DNA from: an uncultured Pelagibacteraceae bacterium
Lineage (GTDB): Bacteria > Pseudomonadota > Alphaproteobacteria > Pelagibacterales > Pelagibacteraceae
Assembly: GCA_902625945.1 (NCBI GenBank)
Contig: CACODG010000004.1
Span: forward strand, 29,569 to 93,568
Direction of reading: 5' to 3'
Length of the DNA: 64,000 bases
Both the position numbers and the translations under genes were made by a program. Positions 42,414 through 51,168 of the stretch are shown here, piece by piece; within the stretch, counting starts at the first letter, position 1; each line of letters starts with the position of its first letter. The notes below the pieces were generated by a model. That model saw only the letters and a list, made by a program, of their open reading frames with translations. It searched no databases and was not told the DNA's origin.

Positions 42414-43546
42414 TAGGAATTAAAGAGTTTTATCGCGTAGTTTAGCTGGTTATCTTTTTCAGAATTAATTTGGAAGTCATCACCTTCTTCTTCCACTAAT
42501 ATATCTGGGGTAACTCCCACTTCAGAGATTGATTTACCTGAAGGCAAATAATATTTAGAAATTGTCAATCTCATTCCACCTCCATTTCTCAATGGTATTA
42601 TTGATTGAACAGAACCTTTGCCGTAAGAATTTTCTCCAAGAATAATTGCTCTTTTGTGATCTTTTAAAGCTCCTGCAAAGATTTCTGATGCTGATGCTGA
42701 GCCATTATTAATTAAAATTACTATTGGTTTTCCTTTAATTTCATCTCCTTTTCTAGCAAAAAATTTTCTAGTTTCTGATATTTTCCTTCCTTTAGTTGAA
42801 ACTATCTCTCCATCTTCTAAGAAAAAGTCAGTGATGTTTATTGCTTGTGTTAGCAAACCTCCTGGATTATTCCGCAGATCGAGCACATACCCTTTTATTT
42901 TGGGTTTCTTCTCAAATTTTTTTACTGATTTTAAAAATTGTTTATCACTATTTTCGTTAAAAGATTTTAATCTTATGTAACCTAAATTTTTTTCCTTTCC
43001 AATTAATCTTGAGTTGACTGATTGAACTTCTATTATTTTTCTTACAATCTTAAACTCTAATGGTTTTTTTATATTTTTTCTTCTGATAGTTAAATCAATA
43101 GAAGTTCCAACTGGACCTCTCATTAATTTTACGGCCTCTAATAAAGATTTACCTTGCACCTGTTCTCCACCTATTTTAACTATATAATCACCTGCTTTGA
43201 TACCGGCTTTGGCAGCGGGTGTATCATCTATTGGTGAAATTACTTTTACTACGCCAGACTCCATACCTATTTCAATACCCAATCCACCGAATTCGCCTCT
43301 GGTGTCAGTTTGCATTTCTTTAAATAATTCCGGGCTCATATATGCAGAGTAAGGATCTAAAGATTGAAGAACACCATTAATCGCGGAGTCCATCATTTCG
43401 GCCTGATTAACATCGTCAACATATTCCTTTTCTATATTTTCTAAAACTTCACCAAAAAGATCAATTTTTTGATAAAGATTGTTTTGGGAATAAACCGGAG
43501 GTGAAAAAATAATTAATGTAACTATAAAAATAAAAAGTTTTTTCAT
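42413..43546 (-). CDS. ctpA: S41 carboxyl-terminal processing peptidase
   Basis: PDZ domain, RNNPGGLL, ILINNGSASASEIFAGAL, YGKGSVQ. Confidence 0.94.
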   Translation of the reverse strand: MKKLFIFIVTLIIFSPPVYSQNNLYQKIDLFGEVLENIEKEYVDDVNQAEMMDSAINGVLQSLDPYSAYMSPELFKEMQTDTRGEFGGLGIEIGMESGVVKVISPIDDTPAAKAGIKAGDYIVKIGGEQVQGKSLLEAVKLMRGPVGTSIDLTIRRKNIKKPLEFKIVRKIIEVQSVNSRLIGKEKNLGYIRLKSFNENSDKQFLKSVKKFEKKPKIKGYVLDLRNNPGGLLTQAINITDFFLEDGEIVSTKGRKISETRKFFARKGDEIKGKPIVILINNGSASASEIFAGALKDHKRAIILGENSYGKGSVQSIIPLRNGGGMRLTISKYYLPSGKSISEVGVTPDILVEEEGDDFQINSEKDNQLNYAIKLFNS

Positions 43547-43890
43547 ATCATAGCTTTCTCTTTTGGTATTTCTTCAGACCACATTTTTTCTAAATCATAA
43601 AACTCTCTTTTTTCTGGATGAAAAATATGAACTATTACATCTTGAGTATCAACTAGTTTCCAGTCTTTACTATCCTTTCCTTCAATACGACAATTGTCTA
43701 TTCCTAATTTTTTTAATTGAGTTACAAGAATTTCAGATAATGCTTGCAAATGCCTTGAGGAGGTTCCAGAAGCTATAACCATATAATCTGCTATGTATGA
43801 TTTATTTTTTAGATCAATGCATGTAATATTTTGAGCTTTATTATCATCTAATATTTTTTCAATATTATTTTTAATATCAATTATTGCCAT
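43543..43890 (-). CDS. rsfS: ribosome silencing factor
   Basis: DYMVIASGTSSRHLQALSE, DSKDWKLVDTQDVIVHIFHPEKREFYDLEKMW; ATG at 43890 overlaps nadD stop. Confidence 0.95.
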   Translation of the reverse strand: MAIIDIKNNIEKILDDNKAQNITCIDLKNKSYIADYMVIASGTSSRHLQALSEILVTQLKKLGIDNCRIEGKDSKDWKLVDTQDVIVHIFHPEKREFYDLEKMWSEEIPKEKAMI

Positions 43891-44429
43891 CAAATGTTTA
43901 ATTTTGTCTGCTTTTTTAATTGTGTAGATGATATAGATATTGGCTTACTTTTTATAAAGATAATTCTATTTTTAAATTTTTTAGCCACAGTTGATTTCAG
44001 TCCTTTTCTATCATATCCCTTCCTGGAAAAAACTATTATTTTTACTAATTTTACTATTTTTTTCCAGCTTTTCCACTTGTGAAATTGTATCAAGTTATCG
44101 GAACCAATTATAAAGTAGATATTTCTAATTTTCATTTTCTTTATAAAGTAATTTATTACATCAATAATTCTGGAAGATTTAATAATATCATCTAGGTGAA
44201 TTGTTTTAATTTTCCTTTGAGCTTTAGTTATTTTTTTTGCATATTTAATTCTTTCACTTAAAGAATAGAAAGTTTTGTTTTTAAAAGGATTTCTTTTTGT
44301 TACAACCCAGTAAACTTTTTTTAAATTAAATCTTTTTATAGCAAATTTAGTTATACCCAGATGTCCCTTGTGTGCAGGATCAAAACTACCTCCCAACAAC
44401 CCAATGTATTTTTTTTGGATACTTGCCAT
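43890..44429 (-). CDS. nadD: nicotinate-nucleotide adenylyltransferase
   Basis: LLGGSFDPAHKGHLGITKFA; SISSTQLK C-terminal motif. Confidence 0.92.
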   Translation of the reverse strand: MASIQKKYIGLLGGSFDPAHKGHLGITKFAIKRFNLKKVYWVVTKRNPFKNKTFYSLSERIKYAKKITKAQRKIKTIHLDDIIKSSRIIDVINYFIKKMKIRNIYFIIGSDNLIQFHKWKSWKKIVKLVKIIVFSRKGYDRKGLKSTVAKKFKNRIIFIKSKPISISSTQLKKQTKLNI

Positions 44430-44432
44430 TTA

Positions 44433-45674
44433 CTATGGTCTAACAATTCCTTTTCCAGAAACAACATATTTGTATGATGTTAATTGATTGATTCCCACTG
44501 GGCCTCTAGGAGGAAGTTTATTTGTAGAAATACCGATTTCACCTCCAAAACCAAATTCTCCTCCATCAGCAAATTGAGTTGAAACATTATGCATTGCTAT
44601 TGAGCTATTAACACCATTTAAAAAAATTTTAGCATTTTTCTTGTTGCTGGTAATAATACTATCAGTATGCATTGTGCCGTATTTTAAAATATGTTCAACA
44701 GCGTCATATACATTTTTAACCGTCTTGATTGAAATAACTGCATCTAGATATTCCGTCTTCCAATCTTTTTCTAAAGCTTTCTTTAATTTTCCTTTAAAAA
44801 GTTTATTTACTTTTATATCTGCTCTAACCTCGCAGCCTGATTTTAAAAGAGCGCTTATTATTTCTTTAGCATGTGATTTTAGAGCTTTTTCTTCGAGCAG
44901 AAGAGTTTCAACTGCTCCACAAATACTTGTCCTTCTCATTTTTGCATTAACAACTAAGTCTCTTGCCATTTTTATATTTGCAGTTTTATCAATATAAATA
45001 TGGCACAGTCCTTCAAGATGGCCAATTACGTGTACATTAGAAAATTTTTGTACTTTTCCTACAAGCCCTTTCCCCCCTCTTGGCACAATTACATCAATGT
45101 ATGCACTCATTTTTGATAATAATTGATCGACTATTTTTCTACTCTTATTTTCAATAAATTGAACGCAGTTTTGATTAATATTATTTTTTCTTAAATTATC
45201 TCTGAATAAATTAGCTAACAATCTATTAGAGTTAAAAGCTTCAGACCCCCCTCTTAAAATAGAACAATTACCCGACTTTAAACATAACGCAGCAACATCG
45301 GCAGTTACATTCGGTCTGCTCTCGTATATTACACCTATAACACCGATCGGGGTTGTTATTTTTTTAATTGTCAAATTATTTGGTCTACGCCATGTTTCTA
45401 AAGCTCTTCCTACCGGATTTTTAAACTTTGCTATTTCATTTATTGAATGTCTGATACCTTCGATTCTCTTTTTATTTAAAATAAGTCTGTCAACTAAATG
45501 TTTTCTTTTTACATTTTTAACATCTTTTAAATTTTCTCTGATTATTTTATTGGTATTTTTTAAAAGTGACTGATTGTAATTATCTAAAACCTTTTTTATT
45601 CTTTTATGTTTTATGCCTTTTAAATCTTCAAAGGCTTTTTTTGCATTCTTTCCTATAGATACTAAATAATTCAT
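44433..45674 (-). CDS. proA: gamma-glutamyl phosphate reductase
   Basis: IGVIGVIYESRPNVTADVAALCLKSGN, RGPVGINQLTSYKYVV. Confidence 0.96.
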   Translation of the reverse strand: MNYLVSIGKNAKKAFEDLKGIKHKRIKKVLDNYNQSLLKNTNKIIRENLKDVKNVKRKHLVDRLILNKKRIEGIRHSINEIAKFKNPVGRALETWRRPNNLTIKKITTPIGVIGVIYESRPNVTADVAALCLKSGNCSILRGGSEAFNSNRLLANLFRDNLRKNNINQNCVQFIENKSRKIVDQLLSKMSAYIDVIVPRGGKGLVGKVQKFSNVHVIGHLEGLCHIYIDKTANIKMARDLVVNAKMRRTSICGAVETLLLEEKALKSHAKEIISALLKSGCEVRADIKVNKLFKGKLKKALEKDWKTEYLDAVISIKTVKNVYDAVEHILKYGTMHTDSIITSNKKNAKIFLNGVNSSIAMHNVSTQFADGGEFGFGGEIGISTNKLPPRGPVGINQLTSYKYVVSGKGIVRP

Positions 45675-46766
45675 TTATAATAATACCATATCATCTTTAT
45701 GAATTACCTCAGTTTTACTAAGATAACCAAGGATTGTTTCGATATCTTTGCTTTGTTTGCCCTTAATTTTATCTATTTCAGTTGAGCTGAAAGAGGATAG
45801 TCCTCTAGCTAACTGTATATTATTATGATCTAAAATTATTACATTTTCTCCTTTCTTGAAATTTCCATTTATCTTAGTTATGCCAGCAGCGAGCAAGCTT
45901 TTACCATTTAATAAAGCTTTAGCTGCTCCACTATCAATGTAGATAGTTCCATTGTAATTAAGAGAGCCGATGATCCATTTTTTTCTAGCATCTAAAGTAG
46001 AAATTTTTGGCAAAAAATGAGTATATTTTTTATTCTTAATCATATTTAAAATCGGGTTATTTACCTTTCCATTGGCGATAAACATATGACTACCTGAATT
46101 CATACAAATCTTAGCTGCATCTAGCTTTGTCATGATTCCTCCAGATCCAAATTTATTCTTTTTATTATCTATAAGTGATGTGATTTTCTCATTAATTGTA
46201 GTTACTTCTCTTATAATTTTTTTACCTTTTGACTTATCATACAACCCATCAACATCAGAAAATAATATCAGTACGTCTGCTCCAATAATTTGCGCAACTC
46301 TTGCGGCTAGTCTGTCATTGTCTCCATATTTTATTTCGCTCGTTGCTGTTGAATCATTTTCATTTACTATTGGTATAGCTTTAAGTTTAAATAAATTTTC
46401 AAAAGTTCTTCTAACATTAATAGCTCTTCTTCTTTGTTCTGTATCATCTGGGCTAATTAAAATTTGACCGGTTTTAATCTTACACTTATCGAAAAGTTTT
46501 TGAAATTCTCCTGCTAAATGAATTTGTCCAACTGCCGCAATAGCTTGGCTCATTTCTAGTTTTATTTTTCCTTTTTTAATTTTAAGATATTTTTGCCCGA
46601 GAGCAATCGCTCCTGAAGAAACAATAACAAATTTTTTTCCTTTTCCGTATTTTTTTATATCTTTAATAAGAGAAGTTACCCACTTTTTTTTAAAAATACC
46701 TTTATTATCAACCACAGTGGTAGATCCAAGTTTCACTACAATTTTATTTGCATTTTTAATTAGCAT
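45675..46766 (-). CDS. proB: glutamate 5-kinase with C-terminal PUA domain
   Basis: VVKLGSTTVVDN, VSSGAIALGQ, NENDSTATSEIKYGDNDRLAARVAQ, GSGGIMTKLDAAK. Confidence 0.96.
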   Translation of the reverse strand: MLIKNANKIVVKLGSTTVVDNKGIFKKKWVTSLIKDIKKYGKGKKFVIVSSGAIALGQKYLKIKKGKIKLEMSQAIAAVGQIHLAGEFQKLFDKCKIKTGQILISPDDTEQRRRAINVRRTFENLFKLKAIPIVNENDSTATSEIKYGDNDRLAARVAQIIGADVLILFSDVDGLYDKSKGKKIIREVTTINEKITSLIDNKKNKFGSGGIMTKLDAAKICMNSGSHMFIANGKVNNPILNMIKNKKYTHFLPKISTLDARKKWIIGSLNYNGTIYIDSGAAKALLNGKSLLAAGITKINGNFKKGENVIILDHNNIQLARGLSSFSSTEIDKIKGKQSKDIETILGYLSKTEVIHKDDMVLL

Positions 46767-47739
46767 ATCTGATCAATATTTTTTTTATTTTTTGTATATC
46801 TTTATTTGAATAAACAGACACAATTTCATATTTTGTTTTTGTTTTTTTGTTAAACTCATTTAATTTTTCATTAATCTCATTATTCTCAAACAAATCTGAC
46901 TTATTAAAAAAAATAATCTCTTTCTTTTTAATTAAGTTTTTATCATAATTAATTAATTCTGATTTGATTTTTTTATATGAATTAAACAAATTATCTTCTG
47001 ATAAGTCTATCAAGTGAAGTAAAATCTTACATCTTTCAATATGTCTTAAAAATTTATCTCCAAGACCAACACCTTTATGCGCACCCTCCACTAAACCAGG
47101 AATATCAGCTAAAGTAATCTCTTTACCTCCGTAATAAGTTACTCCTAAGTTTGGATTTACTGTTGTAAAAGGATAATTTGCTATTTTTGGCTTAGCTCGT
47201 GTTAGCGCTGCAAGTAAACTAGATTTACCAGCGTTCGGCTTACCTATGATTCCAATATCGGCGATTACTTTTAATTGAAGCCAGATCCAAAATTCTTCTC
47301 CTAATTTTCCATTTGTTTTTTTTCTAGGAGCTCTATTCGTTGAGCTTTTAAATCTTACGTTTCCAAGACCACCTTTACCTCCAGATGCCACAAGGTATTT
47401 TTCTTTATTTTTGGTAAAATCATAAATTAAGGTATTATTATCCTCTTCATATATTTGAGTTCCCAAAGGAACTCTTAATATTAAATCTTCTCCATTTGCA
47501 CCTGTCTTGTTTCTTTTACTTCCAGGATTTCCGTGTTGAGCTTTAAAGTGTTGAGCATATCTGAAATCAATCAACGTGTTCAGATTTCTATCAGATTGAA
47601 TAATTATAGATCCACCATCTCCGCCATCACCACCATCCGGTCCACCATACTCTACAAACTTTTCTCTTCTGAAGCTTGCAGACCCGGAACCACCGTTTCC
47701 GGCTTTTATATATATTTTTGCTTGATCTAAAAATTTCAT
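46756..47739 (-). CDS. obgE: GTPase Obg
   Basis: Glycine-rich N-terminus AGNGGSGSASFRREKFVEYGGPDGGDGGDGGS; GKPNAGKSSLL, DIPGLVEGAHKG. Confidence 0.97.
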   Translation of the reverse strand: MKFLDQAKIYIKAGNGGSGSASFRREKFVEYGGPDGGDGGDGGSIIIQSDRNLNTLIDFRYAQHFKAQHGNPGSKRNKTGANGEDLILRVPLGTQIYEEDNNTLIYDFTKNKEKYLVASGGKGGLGNVRFKSSTNRAPRKKTNGKLGEEFWIWLQLKVIADIGIIGKPNAGKSSLLAALTRAKPKIANYPFTTVNPNLGVTYYGGKEITLADIPGLVEGAHKGVGLGDKFLRHIERCKILLHLIDLSEDNLFNSYKKIKSELINYDKNLIKKKEIIFFNKSDLFENNEINEKLNEFNKKTKTKYEIVSVYSNKDIQKIKKILIRYAN

Positions 47740-47748
47740 TATAGGTAA

Positions 47749-47775
47749 TATATAAATAGCTTTACTATTTATATA
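47749..47775. repeat. 11-bp perfect inverted repeat between rpmA and obgE
   Basis: TATATAAATAG-cttta-CTATTTATATA. Confidence 0.9.
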
Positions 47776-47778
47776 GGT

Positions 47779-48033
47779 TTAATTGGGGATTACAGAAACA
47801 AAAGTTCTGTTTAATTTTGATTTTCTAAATTTTACTTTTCCTTTGACCAAAGAAAAGATCGAATGGTCTTTGCCCATACCCACATTTTCTCCCGGGTGAA
47901 TTTTGGTTCCTCTTTGTCTTACAATAATGTTTCCAGGTATAACTAATTGATCACCATATCTTTTAACTCCAAGACGTCTACCTTTACTATCTCGGCCGTT
48001 CTTCGATGATCCTCCTGCTTTTTTTGTTGCCAT
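47779..48033 (-). CDS. rpmA: 50S ribosomal protein L27
   Basis: [29 protein letters not shown]. Confidence 0.97.
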   Translation of the reverse strand: MATKKAGGSSKNGRDSKGRRLGVKRYGDQLVIPGNIIVRQRGTKIHPGENVGMGKDHSIFSLVKGKVKFRKSKLNRTFVSVIPN

Positions 48034-48041
48034 TTAATTCC

Positions 48042-48449
48042 CTATTTCTTAACTACCTTTTTTATAATTTTTTTCTCTTCTTTAATAGGTTTCTTTTTTT
48101 CTACTATTTTAGCTTCACCTATAACTTTACCACCTTTTGCTAAAATTTTTGTAATTTGTATTTTAGAATGACGTTGTCTATGACCATTCTTTTTTCTTGA
48201 GTGTTTTCTCCTTCTTTTATGAAAAACTAATATGGTTCGATCTTTTACGTTGTCTAAAAGTTTAGCTTCTACTATAGCCCCTTCAACTTTAGGACTTCCA
48301 ACTTCTGTGCTTTTGTCATCGTTTAAAAGTAAAACATTATCAAACTTTACGGTTTCACCAACTTTGGCATTAAGTTTTTCTATTTCTAATATTTTACTGG
48401 CAGTTACTTTGTACTGTTTTCCACCTGTTTCAATTATTGCAAATGACAT
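48042..48449 (-). CDS. rplU: 50S ribosomal protein L21 with Lys-rich C-terminal extension
   Basis: MSFAIIETGGKQYKVTASKILEIEKL; VFHKRRRKHSRKKNGHRQRHSKIQI. Confidence 0.96.
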   Translation of the reverse strand: MSFAIIETGGKQYKVTASKILEIEKLNAKVGETVKFDNVLLLNDDKSTEVGSPKVEGAIVEAKLLDNVKDRTILVFHKRRRKHSRKKNGHRQRHSKIQITKILAKGGKVIGEAKIVEKKKPIKEEKKIIKKVVKK

Positions 48450-48476
48450 AAAATTTCTTTTTTTTAATTTTCACGC

Positions 48477-48504
48477 AATATAGCCCTCAGCGCTAGCAAG
48501 TCAA
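48477..48504 (-). promoter_or_regulatory. sigma70-type promoter for rplU-rpmA-obgE-proBA operon (TTGACT-16-TATATT)
   Basis: Minus strand: TTGACT (48504-48499), 16-nt spacer, TATATT (48482-48477), upstream of rplU start 48449. Confidence 0.7.
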
Positions 48505-48515
48505 GATTATTGAAG

Positions 48516-49274
48516 TTAAAAAGAATCCTTTAAATCTCGTAATTTTGAAAAAACTTCAATTTCAGAAGAATCTTTAAGGCCTAAAGCATGCTTAATGTCA
48601 GGATCACCACACCTTAAGAAAATATTTGTTTTAATTTCCTCACCTAAAGTAGACGGGATAGTTGGTTGATTAGAGTCTAATTTTTTTTGAATATCAATTT
48701 CTTTCCCCTTTAACAAGGCATTTTTAGAATCGTACGCCAAACAAAAATTTAAATTTGATTTCGTGTATTCGTGTCCACAATAGATTTTTGTATCAGGCGG
48801 AAGATTTTTAATTTTATTTAAAGAATTAAACATTTCTTCATGAGTTCCTTCAAAAACTCTACCACATCCTAACGAAAATAATGTATCTCCGGTGAAAGCA
48901 ATTTTTTCCTTACTAAAGAAAAAAGCAATATGGCCTTTTGTATGACCTGGAATAAAAATTATCTCAAATTCCAAATTTCCAATCTTTTGTTTTTGATTTT
49001 CTATAAGCAATACATCTATACCTGGAATACGGTTTTTATCTGCGCTTGAACCTAAAATTTTTGATTTGTATTTTTTTTTTAGTTCTAAGTTTGCCCCTAC
49101 ATGATCAGCATGATGATGGGTATTTAAAATAAAATCCAACTTTTTGTATCTACTAACTACTTTATCACAAGCCTCAAATTCAGAGGGGTCTACTATTGAG
49201 ATAGTATTAGTTTCCTTTTCATAAATTACGTAACTGTAATTATCACTTAAACATGGAATAATTTCTACTATCAT
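48516..49274 (-). CDS. gloB: hydroxyacylglutathione hydrolase (glyoxalase II)
   Basis: Metallo-beta-lactamase motif THHHADHVG, GHTKGHIAFFF, CGHEYT. Confidence 0.94.
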   Translation of the reverse strand: MIVEIIPCLSDNYSYVIYEKETNTISIVDPSEFEACDKVVSRYKKLDFILNTHHHADHVGANLELKKKYKSKILGSSADKNRIPGIDVLLIENQKQKIGNLEFEIIFIPGHTKGHIAFFFSKEKIAFTGDTLFSLGCGRVFEGTHEEMFNSLNKIKNLPPDTKIYCGHEYTKSNLNFCLAYDSKNALLKGKEIDIQKKLDSNQPTIPSTLGEEIKTNIFLRCGDPDIKHALGLKDSSEIEVFSKLRDLKDSF

Positions 49275-49275
49275 T

Positions 49276-49869
49276 TTACCCAATTAAAAAGATGCCTAGT
49301 TTTGAAAATAGATTTTTAATTTCTAAATTACTTTTATTAATTAGAGATGTTTTATCTTCATTAACCCCAACTACTTTTTTAATATTTATATCTTTTTCAT
49401 CACAGAAATTAAATAAATCTTTAATTGTGCACATATGTAAGTTCGGAGTGTTATACCAAGTATTAGGGAGTGTTTTTGTAACTGGCATTTTACCAAATAG
49501 TAAAAGTTTGGTTCTTACCTTCCAATAACCAAAATTTGGTATTGAAATCACAACTGATTTTCCAATCCTCAATAAATCTCTTAAAACTTTTTCAGGCTCA
49601 AAAAAAGCTTGAAGTGTTTGACTAAGAACGACATAGTCAAAAGATTTATCTGGAAATTGATGCAACTCTGTCTCTGCATTACCTTGTATAACCGATAGAC
49701 CTTTGTGAATACATTGTTGTACATTCTCTTGACTAAGCTCCAAACCACGAACTTCTATGTTCTTCTCTTTTTTAAGAAGGCTCATTAAAGAACCGTCACC
49801 ACAGCCTACGTCAAGAACTCTGGTATTATCAGATAATAAATCTGCTATAACTTTAAATTCTTTTTTCAT
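49276..49869 (-). CDS. metW: MetW methionine biosynthesis protein
   Basis: [42 protein letters not shown]; adjacent metX. Confidence 0.95.
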   Translation of the reverse strand: MKKEFKVIADLLSDNTRVLDVGCGDGSLMSLLKKEKNIEVRGLELSQENVQQCIHKGLSVIQGNAETELHQFPDKSFDYVVLSQTLQAFFEPEKVLRDLLRIGKSVVISIPNFGYWKVRTKLLLFGKMPVTKTLPNTWYNTPNLHMCTIKDLFNFCDEKDINIKKVVGVNEDKTSLINKSNLEIKNLFSKLGIFLIG

Positions 49870-50992
49870 TTTTAAATTTTTCGTGCATTGAGTCTAAAAA
49901 ACTTTTAAGAGTTTTCAAAAATTCAGGTTCATCAAGTAAAAAGGAATCATGGCCTTTATCAGTTTTAATTTCAGAGTATGAAACATCCGCCCCTGAAGCA
50001 TTCAACGCTATTACTATGTCTTTATTTTCTTTTGTTGTGTAAAGCCAATCTGAAGAAAAAGATATTATTAAAAACTTTGTTTTTTGATTTCTGAAAGCTT
50101 CAGTTAGACCGCCTTTAAATTGTTTAGAAAGATCAAAATAATCCATAGCTCTTGTTATATAAAGAATAGAATTGGCATCAAATCTTTCTGTAAAAGCATA
50201 ACCTTGATGTCTTAGATAACTTTCTACTTGAAAATCTGCATTGAAACTGAATTCATAATCTGCTTTTTCTTGTAATTTTCTTCCAAACTTTTCTTGCATG
50301 CCTTTTTCAGATAAATAACTTATATGACCAACCATTCTTGCTACAGCTAATCCATTTTTTGGTTGAACATTTTTTAAAACATATTTTCCATTATCCCACA
50401 CAGGATCAGCCATTATTGCCTGACGTGCTAATTCATTTAAAGCTATATTTTGCGCGCTATGACTAGAACTGCAAGCTATAGGAATTGCTGAAAAAGTTTT
50501 ATCAGGAAATGTTATACAAAATTGTAAAAGCTGCATACCACCCATAGACCCACCAGTTGCGCACAAAAGTTTTTTTATGCCTAGATGTTCGAGTAATGAT
50601 TCTTGTGCTCTTATCATATCTTTTATAGTTATAACTGGGAAATCTAATCCATAAGGTAGTTTTGTTTCTGGGTTTATATTTTTAGGACCCAGAGAACCCA
50701 TGCAACCACCTATAACGTTTGCGCAAATAACAAAATATTTATTAGTATCAATAGCTTTTCCGGGACCAACAGCAGTAACCCACCATCCTTCTTTATTTGT
50801 TATAGGGTTAATCCCTGTAACAAATTGGTCTCCTGTAAGTGCATGAAATACGAGAATAGCGTTATCCTTATTTTGATTTAATTTTCCGTAAGTTTCGTAT
50901 GCGAGCGGAAAATTGTTTATAGTCTTTCCGCAATCAAGTTTAAGTGATTTTGCAACATTTAATTTCTTTATATTTTCAATTTTTACATTCAT
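49853..50992 (-). CDS. metX: homoserine O-acetyltransferase
   Basis: [35 protein letters not shown]; start placed at ATG 50992 (ORF remains open to ATG 51022). Confidence 0.94.
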   Translation of the reverse strand: MNVKIENIKKLNVAKSLKLDCGKTINNFPLAYETYGKLNQNKDNAILVFHALTGDQFVTGINPITNKEGWWVTAVGPGKAIDTNKYFVICANVIGGCMGSLGPKNINPETKLPYGLDFPVITIKDMIRAQESLLEHLGIKKLLCATGGSMGGMQLLQFCITFPDKTFSAIPIACSSSHSAQNIALNELARQAIMADPVWDNGKYVLKNVQPKNGLAVARMVGHISYLSEKGMQEKFGRKLQEKADYEFSFNADFQVESYLRHQGYAFTERFDANSILYITRAMDYFDLSKQFKGGLTEAFRNQKTKFLIISFSSDWLYTTKENKDIVIALNASGADVSYSEIKTDKGHDSFLLDEPEFLKTLKSFLDSMHEKFKNEKRI

Positions 50993-50994
50993 CC

Positions 50995-51020
50995 AAAAAA
51001 AAAGCCCAGCTAAACTGGGC
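50995..51020 (-). terminator. intrinsic terminator/attenuator between SAM-II aptamer and metX
   Basis: Minus strand: GCCCAG-tttag-CTGGGC followed by 9 T. Confidence 0.88.
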
Positions 51021-51023
51021 ATC

Positions 51024-51075
51024 CCCTTTTTAGCTACATTTATTATGCGCTTGCAATATGGTTAAATCAGCGCGA
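51024..51075 (-). promoter_or_regulatory. SAM-II riboswitch aptamer controlling metX
   Basis: Minus-strand TCGCGCTGATTTAACCATATTGCAAGCGCATAATAAATGTAGCTAAAAAGGG, nearly identical to the marine metagenomic SAM-II aptamer used for the published crystal structure (as remembered), located upstream of metX. Confidence 0.95.
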
Positions 51076-51078
51076 GTT

Positions 51079-51108
51079 ATTCTTACTAAATCATCATAAA
51101 CTTGTCAA
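51079..51108 (-). promoter_or_regulatory. candidate sigma70-type promoter for the SAM-II/metX transcript
   Basis: Minus strand perfect -35 TTGACA (51108-51103), 17-18 nt spacer, weak -10 TAAGAA/AAGAAT; implied start coincides with the aptamer 5' end. Confidence 0.55.
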
Positions 51109-51168
51109 TTTTATATAAGATAAAGACTTATAGAAAAACTATAACAATTTAGATAATACTTTAATAAA

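Noticed and set aside
46132-46467. 111-aa plus-strand ORF opposite proB (and 44641-44997 opposite proA, 54593-54973 opposite lysA)
   Set aside because: Antisense frames in AT-rich genes giving Leu/Phe/Ser-rich translations; the minus-strand genes are unambiguous.
50984-51075. Second tandem riboswitch (e.g. SAM-V) after SAM-II upstream of metX
   Set aside because: Only ~30 nt separate the aptamer from ATG 50992, and these are used by the terminator; no room for another aptamer.
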